Shown here one piece after another: positions 34,891 to 43,350 of a DNA stretch of 64,000 bases. Positions within the stretch are counted from its first letter, which is position 1; the number at the start of each line of letters is the position of its first letter. This DNA comes from Paenibacillus nuruki (lineage in GTDB: Bacteria; Bacillota; Bacilli; Paenibacillales; Paenibacillaceae), in assembly GCF_001721045.1 (NCBI RefSeq), contig NZ_MDER01000039.1, positions 94,595 to 158,594 on the forward strand. Direction: 5' to 3'. The notes beneath the pieces were generated by a model. That model was not told where the DNA came from. It made no database searches and worked only from the letters and a program-made list of their open reading frames with translations. Both the position numbers and the translations under genes were made by a program.

Positions 34891-35547
34891 TTAAGGCCAC
34901 AACTGCTGATGTGTCCATTGACCCTCATGAAGAATATATTGATACCTTGTGTGTTTGCGATCAGGATCGGCTTGCCAGAACTCGATTTCTTGAGCATGTA
35001 CAGCGAATAGTCGCCAATTAGGAGTTACAATATCAGGATCATGATGAATCTTTTCTTCTTGCATCGCAATAGATTGTTCTAATTGTTCTTGATTCTCCAG
35101 TGGTTGGCTTTGGCGTTCGGTCATAGCCACAGCGCGAGCAATGGTCGATCGTCTTCTCAAATCAATGGCTCCTGCTTCTAGACCTTGATCTTCAGCGATC
35201 CCTCTAATCCGAATCTGTCTACCTAACTCAGGCCAATAGAATGTAAGAGCTACCTTTGGGTTATGTTGTATATGTTGACCTTTTTGACTTTCCAATCCGG
35301 TTGCAAAATAAAAAGAATCGTCTTTGGCTTCTTTGATAATCAGTACTCGTGCATCTGGAAAACCATCAGAATCTACAGTGGAAATAGTCATTGCATGAGG
35401 TTCTTTAACTTTCATTTCGATCGCTAATTTCATCCAATCTAAGAAGAGTTCAGTCGGATTCTCCGGTAATGATTGAGTATCCCAGGTAGGGAAAGGGCCA
35501 GATAAAGCTTTCAAACCACGCAAGATATTGCTTGATTGTGTATTCAT
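34891..35547 (-). CDS. pdxH: Pyridoxamine 5'-phosphate oxidase
   Basis: A 218-residue FMN-dependent oxidase making pyridoxal phosphate from pyridoxine or pyridoxamine phosphate. Visible blocks: AMTISTVDSDGFPDARVLIIKEA (FMN binding), FYFATGLESQKGQHIQHNPKVALTFYW, RQIRIRGIAE and IEFWQADPDRKHTRYQY near the end. ATG 35547 is 8 bases after AAGGTGG; the longer frame adds 11 residues without support. Most Bacillus-type organisms make PLP directly with PdxST and need PdxH only for salvage. Single gene. Confidence 0.93.
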   Translation of the reverse strand: MNTQSSNILRGLKALSGPFPTWDTQSLPENPTELFLDWMKLAIEMKVKEPHAMTISTVDSDGFPDARVLIIKEAKDDSFYFATGLESQKGQHIQHNPKVALTFYWPELGRQIRIRGIAEDQGLEAGAIDLRRRSTIARAVAMTERQSQPLENQEQLEQSIAMQEEKIHHDPDIVTPNWRLFAVHAQEIEFWQADPDRKHTRYQYILHEGQWTHQQLWP

Positions 35548-35655
35548 TTTACCAACCACCTTTATATAATTTGTTCTCACTATAACATAACCAATGTATA
35601 GTCAATAAACGCGTTGATCAAAGATGTTATACAAGAAACATATGTTTATATAACT

Positions 35656-35673
35656 TTGTGAAAATATGAACAA
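35656..35673. promoter_or_regulatory. Rex-like half-conserved box
   Basis: TTGTGAAAATATGAACAA matches the Rex consensus TTGTGAA-N4-TTCACAA at 12 of 14 positions, in the leader of the NADH oxidase gene. Confidence 0.45.
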
Positions 35674-35702
35674 ATTGCGAACTTCTCTCAAACCCCTTGC
35701 AA

Positions 35703-35718
35703 TGTGATAAAAATCACA
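35703..35718. promoter_or_regulatory. Fnr/Crp-type box upstream of NADH oxidase
   Basis: TGTGATAAAAATCACA is a perfect TGTGA-N6-TCACA site, 240 bases before the gene. The 408-base gap 35548-35955 otherwise holds the Rex-like boxes listed here and no gene. Confidence 0.75.
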
Positions 35719-35734
35719 ATATAATAGCGATACA

Positions 35735-35752
35735 AGGTGAATTAATTCACAA
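35735..35752. promoter_or_regulatory. Rex-like box upstream of NADH oxidase
   Basis: AGGTGAATTAATTCACAA matches the Rex consensus at 12 of 14 defined positions, right half perfect. Rex repression is relieved by high NADH, which suits an NADH oxidase. Confidence 0.65.
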
Positions 35753-35955
35753 ATAAAATAAATCAAAAAAGACTATATTAAAAAATAGAAGAGCCAACAA
35801 GAAGATGGACACCATAGAGAAACCACACACTTCTCTTGCACCTACATCTTAATTCACCTGAATTTTACTTGTCGGACATTCAGCATAGACCATACAACTT
35901 TGGATAAGAACCATTTACATGATAAAAAATAAAGAATTATCAGGAGGAAGAAACC

Positions 35956-37317
35956 ATGAAAGTAGCTGTTATAGGATGTACTCACGCAGGAACTGCCGCT
36001 GTTGTTAATACCGCTAAATTGTATCCGGATGCTGAGATCACTGTATATGAACGTAACGATAATATTTCATTCTTATCTTGCGGGATTGCGTTATATGTAG
36101 GTGGAGTAGTGAATGATCCAGACGGATTGTTTTACTCTTCTCCAGATCAATTAGCTGATCTAGGTGTAACGACTAAAATGTTGCATGAAGTCACAGCGAT
36201 CGATACGGATAACAAAACATTACAAGCTCGTGATCTGACTACAGGTATTGAACTTACAGATACGTATGACAAATTGATTATGACAACGGGTTCTTGGCCG
36301 ATCGTTCCTAAATTTGAAGGTATTGAACTGGATAACATTTTACTTTGCAAAAACTACAATCACTCCAATACGATTATTGAAAAAGCGCAACATGCTAATA
36401 ATATCGTTGTTGTAGGCGCAGGTTATATCGGTGTTGAACTGGTAGAAGCATTCCAAATGAATGGTAAACAAGTGACATTGATCGATGCTGAAGATCGCAT
36501 TTTGAACAAATATCTAGATCCTGAATTTACATCTCGTACCGAAGAATCACTGCAAGAACATGGCATCGAATTAGCGTTATCAGAGAAAGTGGTAAAATTC
36601 ACAGGTGAAAATGGTAAAGTCACAACAGTAGTCACTGACAAAGCGACCCACCAAGCAGATATGGTCATCTTGTGTATAGGTTTCCGTCCCAATACTGAAT
36701 TGCTTAAAGGACAAGTCGATATGTTAGTTAACGGTGCTATCCTTGTAGATAAATATATGCAAACCAGTAAAAAAGATGTGTTCGCTGCTGGAGATAGCTG
36801 TGCTATTTTCTACAACCCAACAGGTAAACATGCTTATATTCCTTTAGCTACCAATGCAGTTCGTATGGGTACACTGGTCGCTCGTAACCTTGTGCAACCT
36901 ACGAATGAATATATGGGAACACAAGGAACATCCGGTATCAAAATCTATGAAGATAATATTGCAGGAACAGGTATGACCGAAACAGCTGCTCGTGAAGCAG
37001 GATTAAATGTAGAAACAAGCACGATGCATGATCATTACCGTCCAGAATTTATGCCGACACATGAGACGGTAACCTTGAAAGTCGTGTACGAAAAAGAAAC
37101 ACGTCGCATCTTAGGCGCCCAATTGATGTCTAAAGTCGACTTAACTCAATCGATCAATACCATCTCGGTCTGTATCCAAAATCAAATGACAGTGGATCAA
37201 TTAGCCTTTATCGACTTCTTCTTCCAACCACATTACAACAAACCTTGGAACTACTTGAATACAGTAGGTTTGCAAGCATTAGCACCTATCCAGACCCAAC
37301 AAGAAGTTCACGCTTAA
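35956..37317 (+). CDS. nox: NADH oxidase (Nox/CoA-disulfide reductase family)
   Basis: A 453-residue FAD flavoprotein of the two-dinucleotide-domain family. The redox cysteine Cys42 sits in FLSCGIALYVGG, the position used by water-forming NADH oxidases. NAD binding is at VVVGAGYIGVELVEAFQMNG and the second FAD motif at KDVFAAGDSC. The C-terminal dimerisation domain follows (HDHYRPEFMPTHETVTLKV). Its likely task is NAD+ regeneration and oxygen removal in the cytoplasm. CoA-disulfide reductase activity is the main alternative. The ATG follows AGGAGGAAG. Fnr and Rex-like boxes lie in the leader. Confidence 0.93.
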   Translation: MKVAVIGCTHAGTAAVVNTAKLYPDAEITVYERNDNISFLSCGIALYVGGVVNDPDGLFYSSPDQLADLGVTTKMLHEVTAIDTDNKTLQARDLTTGIELTDTYDKLIMTTGSWPIVPKFEGIELDNILLCKNYNHSNTIIEKAQHANNIVVVGAGYIGVELVEAFQMNGKQVTLIDAEDRILNKYLDPEFTSRTEESLQEHGIELALSEKVVKFTGENGKVTTVVTDKATHQADMVILCIGFRPNTELLKGQVDMLVNGAILVDKYMQTSKKDVFAAGDSCAIFYNPTGKHAYIPLATNAVRMGTLVARNLVQPTNEYMGTQGTSGIKIYEDNIAGTGMTETAAREAGLNVETSTMHDHYRPEFMPTHETVTLKVVYEKETRRILGAQLMSKVDLTQSINTISVCIQNQMTVDQLAFIDFFFQPHYNKPWNYLNTVGLQALAPIQTQQEVHA

Positions 37318-37390
37318 TCGGGTTTGAAATAAGTCATTTTATATCATCGTAAGCTCCCATTAGATATTGATCAAAGTTCTACCCCTAACA

Positions 37391-37425
37391 AAGCCTGTAC
37401 AGTTCCCCCACTGTACAGGCTTTTG
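37391..37425 (+). terminator. Hairpin terminator
   Basis: AAGCCTGTACAGT and ACTGTACAGGCTT form a perfect 13-base stem around a 6-base loop, followed by TT. Confidence 0.9.
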
Positions 37426-37460
37426 TGCTTAATTTCACAAATTCTTTTCCAAAGTGATAT

Positions 37461-37478
37461 TTGTTACTTTTTTCACAA
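37461..37478. promoter_or_regulatory. Rex-like box upstream of formate/nitrite transporter
   Basis: TTGTTACTTTTTTCACAA matches the Rex consensus at 12 of 14 positions, right half perfect, 80 bases before the gene. Confidence 0.55.
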
Positions 37479-37557
37479 AGTAATTGTATTAAAATTGAAA
37501 TATGAAAAGGTAATTTAATTATACGGAAATAGATGCTTATAAGGGGGATGCAACACA

Positions 37558-38445
37558 ATGGCTTATTACAAACCACAACAGATTGCAATGAATACGATTG
37601 AGACGGGAATTATCAAAGCCAAGTCAACATGGATACAGATGCTTGTACTCGGGTTTTTAGGTGGAGCATTTATTGCGCTAGGATTTTTATTAGATATTCG
37701 AGTGATTGCCAATACACCAGAATCTTGGGGAAGCTTTGCTAACTTTATCGGAGCGGCATTGTTCCCTGTGGGACTGATTCTTGTACTGGTTGCAGGTGGA
37801 GAACTGTTAACCGGTAATATGATGGCTGTCCCGTTAGCACGGATGGCGAAGCGGATCAGTACCCTTGAAGTAGCACGCAATCTACTTGCGATTACGGTAG
37901 CGAATCTATTAGGTGCTTTATTCGTCGCTTACTTCTTCGGTCATGTGGTGGGATTAACAGAAACCGGTCCTTATTTGACCAAAACAGTAGAAATGGCAGG
38001 GCATAAGTTAGAAGGAAGCTTTGCCCAGATGTTTTTATCCGGGATTGGGTGTAACTGGTTGGTAGCTCTAGCGGTCTGGTTATCGTATAGTGCTGACAGT
38101 ATTAGTGGTAAAATACTCGGAATCTGGTTCCCGACCATGGCATTTGTTGCTATCGGATTTCAGCACGTTGTCGCTAATATGTTTTTGATTCCAGCAGCGA
38201 TCTTTGCAGGATATTATTCTTGGGATATGTATCTGATGAACTTTATTCCGGTATGGCTCGGTAATCTCACAGGTGGAGCTGTATTTGTAGCAGGGATTTA
38301 TTTCACAGCCTATATCAAAAAAGATCATCAACTGACACCAGCCAATTCTGGACATGCTCAGCATCATGAACCTACAGTCTCAACGATGCCAGCGGTATCG
38401 GCTACAGCAACATTACCGTTGCAACATAGCGATCAAGCTCATTAA
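37558..38445 (+). CDS. Formate/nitrite transporter family protein
   Basis: A 295-residue FNT channel with six membrane segments at about 25-265. Conserved parts: LGFLGGAFIALGFLLDI, GAALFPVGLILVLVAGGELLTGN (pore-lining segment), GIGCNWLVALAVWLSYSA and FQHVVANMFLIPAAIFAG. Family members pass formate, nitrite or hydrosulfide as pentamers. The C-terminus is a His-rich, flexible tail. The ATG is 10 bases after AAGGGGGAT. The Rex-like box upstream and the NADH oxidase neighbour suggest a role when oxygen is short; formate export or nitrite uptake both fit. Confidence 0.93.
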   Translation: MAYYKPQQIAMNTIETGIIKAKSTWIQMLVLGFLGGAFIALGFLLDIRVIANTPESWGSFANFIGAALFPVGLILVLVAGGELLTGNMMAVPLARMAKRISTLEVARNLLAITVANLLGALFVAYFFGHVVGLTETGPYLTKTVEMAGHKLEGSFAQMFLSGIGCNWLVALAVWLSYSADSISGKILGIWFPTMAFVAIGFQHVVANMFLIPAAIFAGYYSWDMYLMNFIPVWLGNLTGGAVFVAGIYFTAYIKKDHQLTPANSGHAQHHEPTVSTMPAVSATATLPLQHSDQAH

Positions 38446-38464
38446 TCGCAAGCAGGTGTAGAAA

Positions 38465-38497
38465 AAAAGATCTTCATGTTGATGAAGGTCTTTTTTT
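38465..38497 (+). terminator. Hairpin terminator
   Basis: AAAAGATCTTCAT pairs with ATGAAGGTCTTTT around GTTG, followed by a T-run. Confidence 0.9.
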
Positions 38498-38609
38498 GCG
38501 TTATAGAGGAAGCTAATGATCTTCTTGTAACATCATACAGTCAAAATAGTATACTTATTAAATAATCATGACGATATCTTAATTATCTCTGAAAGAGTAG
38601 GTGATTTCT

Positions 38610-39044
38610 GTGCATATTCAAGAACTATCTGTAGACGATCATATACCACAGATCAAACCATTTATGGATCAATTTAATAGTAATCAAGAGTTGGCTCTTC
38701 CGCCGTATGATCGTGTGCATTTTTCGCTAGCCGCTTATGAAGGTGAGCAATATATTGGTGGAGTCGTTGGCTCGATGGTCTGGGGATTGTTATATATTCA
38801 ATTACTTGCTGTCGATCATGTATACAGAGGCAAAGGGATTGGAGCAGACTTGTTACAAGCGATCGAAGATCAAGCTAGGCAGCAGGGAGCCAAAGTGAGT
38901 GAATTAACGACAATGAGCTGGCAAGCGCCTCACTTTTATATGAAGTACGGGTATACTATTTTTGGCGAAATTCATGATATTCCGATCGAAGGACAGACCA
39001 AGTATTATATGAAAAAAAATCTACTCTCTTCGACACAAAGTTAA
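38610..39044 (+). CDS. GNAT family N-acetyltransferase
   Basis: A 144-residue acetyl-CoA-dependent acetyltransferase. The acetyl-CoA site is LLAVDHVYRGKGIGADLLQAIEDQARQQG (R/Q-x-x-G-x-G/A), followed by HFYMKYGYTIFGE, the usual final strand and helix. The start is taken as GTG 38610, 6 bases after AGGTGA; a GTG three codons earlier is the alternative. Substrate unknown. Stands alone. Confidence 0.87.
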   Translation: MHIQELSVDDHIPQIKPFMDQFNSNQELALPPYDRVHFSLAAYEGEQYIGGVVGSMVWGLLYIQLLAVDHVYRGKGIGADLLQAIEDQARQQGAKVSELTTMSWQAPHFYMKYGYTIFGEIHDIPIEGQTKYYMKKNLLSSTQS

Positions 39045-39252
39045 GCTTGTCTTTATTGGATATAGATGAAGCTTAAGAGGTCATCTATAAACGTATAGAA
39101 AAACGGATATACGCTAGGTTTGATGCTGGATATCACCTGATGATTTGCAAATATAGTAAGCTATTTTTGGCGGTATGCTTTATGATAAAGTAGAGACCAT
39201 ATGCATCATGAACTACCCATTATAAAGGTACGGAAAATAGAGGTGTTGGACT

Positions 39253-40470
39253 ATGTCTGATAAAGATTTAAACGAATGGACTGAAAACGAAAAGAATTTA
39301 CAAGCAGAGATCGAACGATTACAGCTTCTGGCAGACGAGCGTCTGGAAGCTAAAGTGAAAGCAGAAAAAGCAGACGAGAATAAGTCTTCCTTTATTGCTA
39401 TGCTTAGTCATGAGATTCGAACACCTATGAATGGTATTATCACAATGGCGGATTTATTACAGCAGACTTCACTTGATGAAGAGCAGACACGATATAACGA
39501 GATTATTCAATCCAGTAGTGAAGCTTTAATGACACTTGTCGATAATTTGTTAGATATCAGTAAAATGGAAGCCGGTAAAATGTCTTTAGAACAATATCCG
39601 TTTGATCTGATCAATACGATTGAAGATTTGGCGTATGTGTTATCACCTACAGCTTTTGAGAAAAAAGTACAGGTGATACTCGATGTAGAGACTGATATTC
39701 CTTTATTTGTGATCGGCGATGCGTTAAAGGTTCGACAGATTTTTATGAATATTTTGCAGAATGCGATTAAATTCACACACTCTGGTGAAATTTTAATTTC
39801 TTTGTTCTTATTGTCTACCGTCAAAGAAGAAGATATCCATGTCAAAATCGTCCTTAGAGATACAGGCATCGGGATGTCGGAAAAGCAACTCGGGGTTATT
39901 TTTGACAGTTATGCTCAAGGTCATAGCAATCAGAAGCATCATTATGGAGGAACAGGACTCGGACTCGCAATCACCAAAAGTCTTGTAGAACTAATGGGCG
40001 GACAAGTCTATGTAAAGAGTGAACTGGGTGTAGGGACTGAATTTAGCGTCGAGATTCGATTTGATAAATATACAGACTTACCGTCCATTCCTTTTGAAAA
40101 AAATATCTTAGCTAATATCAATATTATGGTGCTAGACAGCAATCTGACGAGCTTAGAGTTAATGACGAATACACTTCAAGGATGGGGAGCACGGGTCGCT
40201 ACGTCTTTGAATATGGATGATTCATTTATTGATAATATTTCAAGACATTCGTATGATATCTGCTTAATCGATCATCAGACGATTGATTTTAAAAAGTGGG
40301 ATTTGGAATTGGATTATTTGAAAAAGCAGCGTATGTTATTAATGGTTCCTTTGGGAAATAAGATTGATGAAGATTTCAAAGGCAGATTCGAGACGGTGAT
40401 CACCAAACCAATTCGCAAACTTCATTTGCTTAACAGTATTCTGGCATTACAAAAAATCAAAAAACATTAA
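39253..40470 (+). CDS. Soluble hybrid histidine kinase with C-terminal receiver-like domain
   Basis: A 405-residue kinase with no membrane or PAS sensor. Residues 1-45 form a coiled coil; HisKA follows at about 48-115 with the phosphorylation histidine in LSHEIRTPMNGI; HATPase_c at about 160-275 with NILQNAIKFTH, DTGIGMSE and GGTGLGLAITKSL. Residues 285-400 fold like a receiver: ICLIDHQTID supplies an aspartate and TKPIRK the lysine, but the first acidic pair is replaced by LDSN, so phosphotransfer may be impaired. No response regulator is adjacent. It could feed the HPt/receiver protein at 46912, which lacks its own kinase (speculative). GAGGTG lies upstream of the ATG. Confidence 0.9.
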   Translation: MSDKDLNEWTENEKNLQAEIERLQLLADERLEAKVKAEKADENKSSFIAMLSHEIRTPMNGIITMADLLQQTSLDEEQTRYNEIIQSSSEALMTLVDNLLDISKMEAGKMSLEQYPFDLINTIEDLAYVLSPTAFEKKVQVILDVETDIPLFVIGDALKVRQIFMNILQNAIKFTHSGEILISLFLLSTVKEEDIHVKIVLRDTGIGMSEKQLGVIFDSYAQGHSNQKHHYGGTGLGLAITKSLVELMGGQVYVKSELGVGTEFSVEIRFDKYTDLPSIPFEKNILANINIMVLDSNLTSLELMTNTLQGWGARVATSLNMDDSFIDNISRHSYDICLIDHQTIDFKKWDLELDYLKKQRMLLMVPLGNKIDEDFKGRFETVITKPIRKLHLLNSILALQKIKKH

Positions 40471-40519
40471 TGATGACATATCTACATCGAATGAGTAAAC
40501 ATAAGCGATCATTATACAT

Positions 40520-40560
40520 AAAAGGCACTTTGGAGGATAACCCCCAAAGTGCCTTTTACG
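40520..40560. terminator. Bidirectional hairpin terminator
   Basis: AAAAGGCACTTTGG pairs perfectly with CCAAAGTGCCTTTT across a 10-base loop, between convergent genes. Confidence 0.9.
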
Positions 40561-40606
40561 TTATAACATTGATTAAAGATAAGATCTAGCGTGTAGAAAA
40601 ACTAGA

Positions 40607-42232
40607 TTACATTGATTTAGTTAGTGTGATTTCACCAGTAGATTTATTCCATTTAACATCCCAACCCAATAATTCAGTGATAGAGCGTAAAGGAACCATT
40701 GTTCTACCGTTGCTATCTACCATAGATACAGCTTCGATTTTTTGAGTTTTACCGTTCACATCAACAGTGTTTTTACCAACCCAGAATTTCATTGTATCTT
40801 TACCAGCCATAACAGTTACTTGACCCGCAGCTTTGTTCCAAGCTACTTTAGCGCCAATACCTTCTGCAAGGTAACGCAATGGAATATAAGTTGTTCCATT
40901 TTTCACCATAGGCATAGTGTCCATCATTGTCATTTTGTCGCCAACTTTAAGTTGTTTGCTGTTTAATTTCATCCATACTTTCATCATAGAAGCATCAGCA
41001 GGTTTTGCTGGCATTGGAGCCGCAGCAGCCATTTTGAACTTAGCAGGGTATTGTTTTACAATTGCGCCACCCAAAGCTTCGCCGATACCGAACATTGTTT
41101 TGAATCCTTCACGATCTGCTTTGTATGCAGCTTCGTATTTTTTAGCAGCATAGTTGTCGATAACCATTTGTACTTGATCTTCATGAGCAACTAATGCTTT
41201 TTTAGCAGCAGCAGCTGGCAAGTTGTTTGCTGTTGCAGCACCTAAGAATGTAGAGAATTCAGTTGTGAAATCAGTAATACGATCTTTTACAGCTTGTAGA
41301 GACGTTTTGTCTCCTTTTTTCAATGCTGTTACATAATCGCTTTGTGCTTTGATATGGTTGGTAACCCAGATTTTTTCGAACTGGTTACCACCTTCAGCAC
41401 CATAGATGGAAGTGATTGCTTTTTTGAATGCTGCTGTGTTTCCAGCTTCTGCTTTGATCAATGCTGCAGAATCTTTGCTATCGCCATCATATTGTTTTTG
41501 CATTTGCAATACAGATAATGCAAAGTGTTCTGCTGCTAATTGGTTTAGTGCAGAGCGTAGATCAGCTGCTGGAGTATCTACAGAACCATTGTTGAATTTA
41601 GCAGGGTTTTGAGCAACGATTGCTCCTGATAGCGCTTTACTTACAGTGAACATAGTAGCGAAACCTTCACGATATTCAGCATAAGCACCTGTGTAATCGC
41701 CAGCTACATATTTTTCAAATACGTCTTGTACTTGATCTTCATGTAGACGAAGAGCTTGAGCTGCTGCTTTTTGTGGCAATTTACCTTCTGTAGCTGTTGC
41801 AAGGAATTTAGAGAATTCATCTACGAAGCTTTGTACTTGAGCTTCTGCTTTTTTGATTGCTGCTTTATTATCCATCTTAGTTGCTTTAACCAAGTTGTCT
41901 GTGTATTTGTTGTGAGCACGGAAGATTCTTTCAAATTCAGCCGCGCCTGCTTTACCGTAGATCGCTTCGATAGCAGGTTGCATATCTAGTGCATTTTGAT
42001 CGAGTGCATCATAAGCTTGTTTAGCATCAGGTGCACCTTCGTATGCTTTAGTCATAGCTACAACAGCTAATGCGAAATGCTCGGAAAGTAAGTAATCTAA
42101 TCCTGAACGAAGGTCAGCCGCTTTGGTGCTTACTGTAGGAGTCGCTGTTGCTGGTGTTGCCGCGAATGCTCCTGCTGCTGGAAGAAGTAAAGAAAGGCTT
42201 AATGCAGGTACGATTAGTTTTTGAATTTTCAT
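40607..42232 (-). CDS. Secreted protein: duplicated helical domain plus copper-amine-oxidase-N stalk
   Basis: A 541-residue exported protein. Signal peptide 1-25 ends AFA-ATP. Two homologous blocks of about 175 residues follow (about 35-215 and 220-410): each opens DLRS.L..L..EHFAL, has IYG..G..(E/Q)FE, then F..EFS.FL..AT...LP..AA..AL..HEDQVQ and ends EGF.TMF......GAIV...PAKF. The last ~115 residues form a copper amine oxidase N-terminal-like domain (MKNGTTYIPLRYLAEGIGAKVAWN, MVPLRSITELLGWDVKWN), a cell-surface domain common in Paenibacillaceae. The repeat is not a family I can name. ATG 42232 follows GGGAG; upstream codons add no signal. Probably surface bound. Confidence 0.88.
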   Translation of the reverse strand: MKIQKLIVPALSLSLLLPAAGAFAATPATATPTVSTKAADLRSGLDYLLSEHFALAVVAMTKAYEGAPDAKQAYDALDQNALDMQPAIEAIYGKAGAAEFERIFRAHNKYTDNLVKATKMDNKAAIKKAEAQVQSFVDEFSKFLATATEGKLPQKAAAQALRLHEDQVQDVFEKYVAGDYTGAYAEYREGFATMFTVSKALSGAIVAQNPAKFNNGSVDTPAADLRSALNQLAAEHFALSVLQMQKQYDGDSKDSAALIKAEAGNTAAFKKAITSIYGAEGGNQFEKIWVTNHIKAQSDYVTALKKGDKTSLQAVKDRITDFTTEFSTFLGAATANNLPAAAAKKALVAHEDQVQMVIDNYAAKKYEAAYKADREGFKTMFGIGEALGGAIVKQYPAKFKMAAAAPMPAKPADASMMKVWMKLNSKQLKVGDKMTMMDTMPMVKNGTTYIPLRYLAEGIGAKVAWNKAAGQVTVMAGKDTMKFWVGKNTVDVNGKTQKIEAVSMVDSNGRTMVPLRSITELLGWDVKWNKSTGEITLTKSM

Positions 42233-42574
42233 AAGTAAGCTCCCTTTGTGTTTACATTTTTTGGTGAAGCATTGTTGCTGTCCATACACAGATGAACGAA
42301 AGATATTTGTTTTTGGATCACTTTATTTATTTTTTAATTTTAAAAATGAGGCTGCAATGAAGTAATAGAAGGATGAATAATGCGGTATTGTTACTGTTTT
42401 CGTAATTGATGTCACTGATCTGTCCTTGCCCGATCACCAGCCCCACTGTATAGAAATAAATGACTTACCTTTTTTCACTTGCATACTCTCGAATAATGTA
42501 TAAACACATTTCTCAGAAACTAAACTAAGTGGCTTATATAATTTTAAGGAACAACTGATTTGCGTGGAACCAAA

Positions 42575-42605
42575 TAAAAAAAGTGCCCCAATAATAGGGC
42601 ACTTT
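42575..42605 (-). terminator. Terminator reading leftward
   Basis: AAAGTGCCC (42580-42588) pairs with GGGCACTTT (42597-42605); the A-run on the left gives a T-run in minus-strand RNA. It would end transcripts from the ECF41/CMD operon. Confidence 0.82.
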
Positions 42606-42645
42606 GATAATGTAATAGAATATATAAAGCCGAATAAACAAATGA

Positions 42646-42694
42646 AATCCGCCATAGTGCGGTTCGGGGGAACGAAACCGTAATATGGCGGATT
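42646..42694. repeat. Long imperfect inverted repeat
   Basis: AATCCGCCATA (42646-42656) pairs with TATGGCGGATT (42684-42694), and inner CGGTTCG with CGAAACCG, around GGGGAA. No T-run follows on either strand. It lies in the 580-base gap 42233-42814, which holds no gene I can support. Confidence 0.65.
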
Positions 42695-42814
42695 CCGGGA
42701 GTGGTCCATGATATAGCAGAAGTGAGAACGAAGGGGACATCATTCTCGCCAATTGCCGTTACTTATTGTTAAACACGGACACATGTATTGAAACAGGTGA
42801 TTTACAAAATTTTT

Positions 42815-43261
42815 TTAATCTTTACAGCCCGGGAACATTCCTGTCGAAATGGCTATCCGATTCCAATTATTGATCGTGTTAATCGCTACAATAATATCCA
42901 TATATTGTTTCTCACTAAAGTGTTTTAACACTTCATTGTATACCGTTTGAGGGACTCCTTGAGTTGTGATTTCAGTGACCACTTCGGTCAGATGAAGAAC
43001 TGCTTTTTCAGCATCTGTATAATACGTACATTCTCGCCATACGCTGATTAGAGCGATTCGTTCTTCCGATTCCCCCATTTTGCGTAAATCGCGTGTATGC
43101 ATATCGAGACAGAACGCACAGCCATTGATCTGAGAAGCACGAATTTTGATCAATTCATAAAGGATAGGGTCAAGATCCTGTTCTTTGATAAATTTCTCCA
43201 TGTGCCCCATTAGTGAATAGACTTTCGGGTGTACTTTGTAATAATCCATACGTGTTTGCAT
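42815..43261 (-). CDS. Carboxymuconolactone decarboxylase (AhpD-like) family protein
   Basis: A 148-residue all-helical protein with the redox motif CAFCLDMHTRDLRKMGE (CxxC plus downstream histidine), as in AhpD-type hydroperoxidases. The stretch AINGCAFCLDMH and NTINNWNRIAISTGMFP are family landmarks. It is the 'COE' partner gene that accompanies ECF41 sigma factors, and its promoter carries an ECF41-like sequence at 43321-43347. ATG 43261 follows AGGAGG; the longer frame begins upstream of that site. Likely handles peroxides or electrophiles; substrate unknown. Confidence 0.92.
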   Translation of the reverse strand: MQTRMDYYKVHPKVYSLMGHMEKFIKEQDLDPILYELIKIRASQINGCAFCLDMHTRDLRKMGESEERIALISVWRECTYYTDAEKAVLHLTEVVTEITTQGVPQTVYNEVLKHFSEKQYMDIIVAINTINNWNRIAISTGMFPGCKD

Positions 43262-43320
43262 GTGTATTCCTCCTAAGATATTGAATAATCGTAAGCTCCA
43301 TATGAAGCTTATATAGACTA

Positions 43321-43347
43321 GACCAATGAGGAATACGATTTGTGACA
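43321..43347 (-). promoter_or_regulatory. ECF41-type promoter of the CMD gene
   Basis: On the minus strand TGTCACA (43347-43341) and GGTC (43324-43321) are 16 bases apart. The published ECF41 consensus is TGTCACA-N16-CGTC, so 10 of 11 positions agree. It lies between the sigma gene stop and the CMD gene. Confidence 0.8.
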
Positions 43348-43350
43348 AGC

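Noticed and set aside
42434..42709. Minus-strand frame of 91 residues in the gap before the CMD gene
   Set aside because: Crosses a terminator and the inverted repeat at 42646-42694, with no ribosome site.
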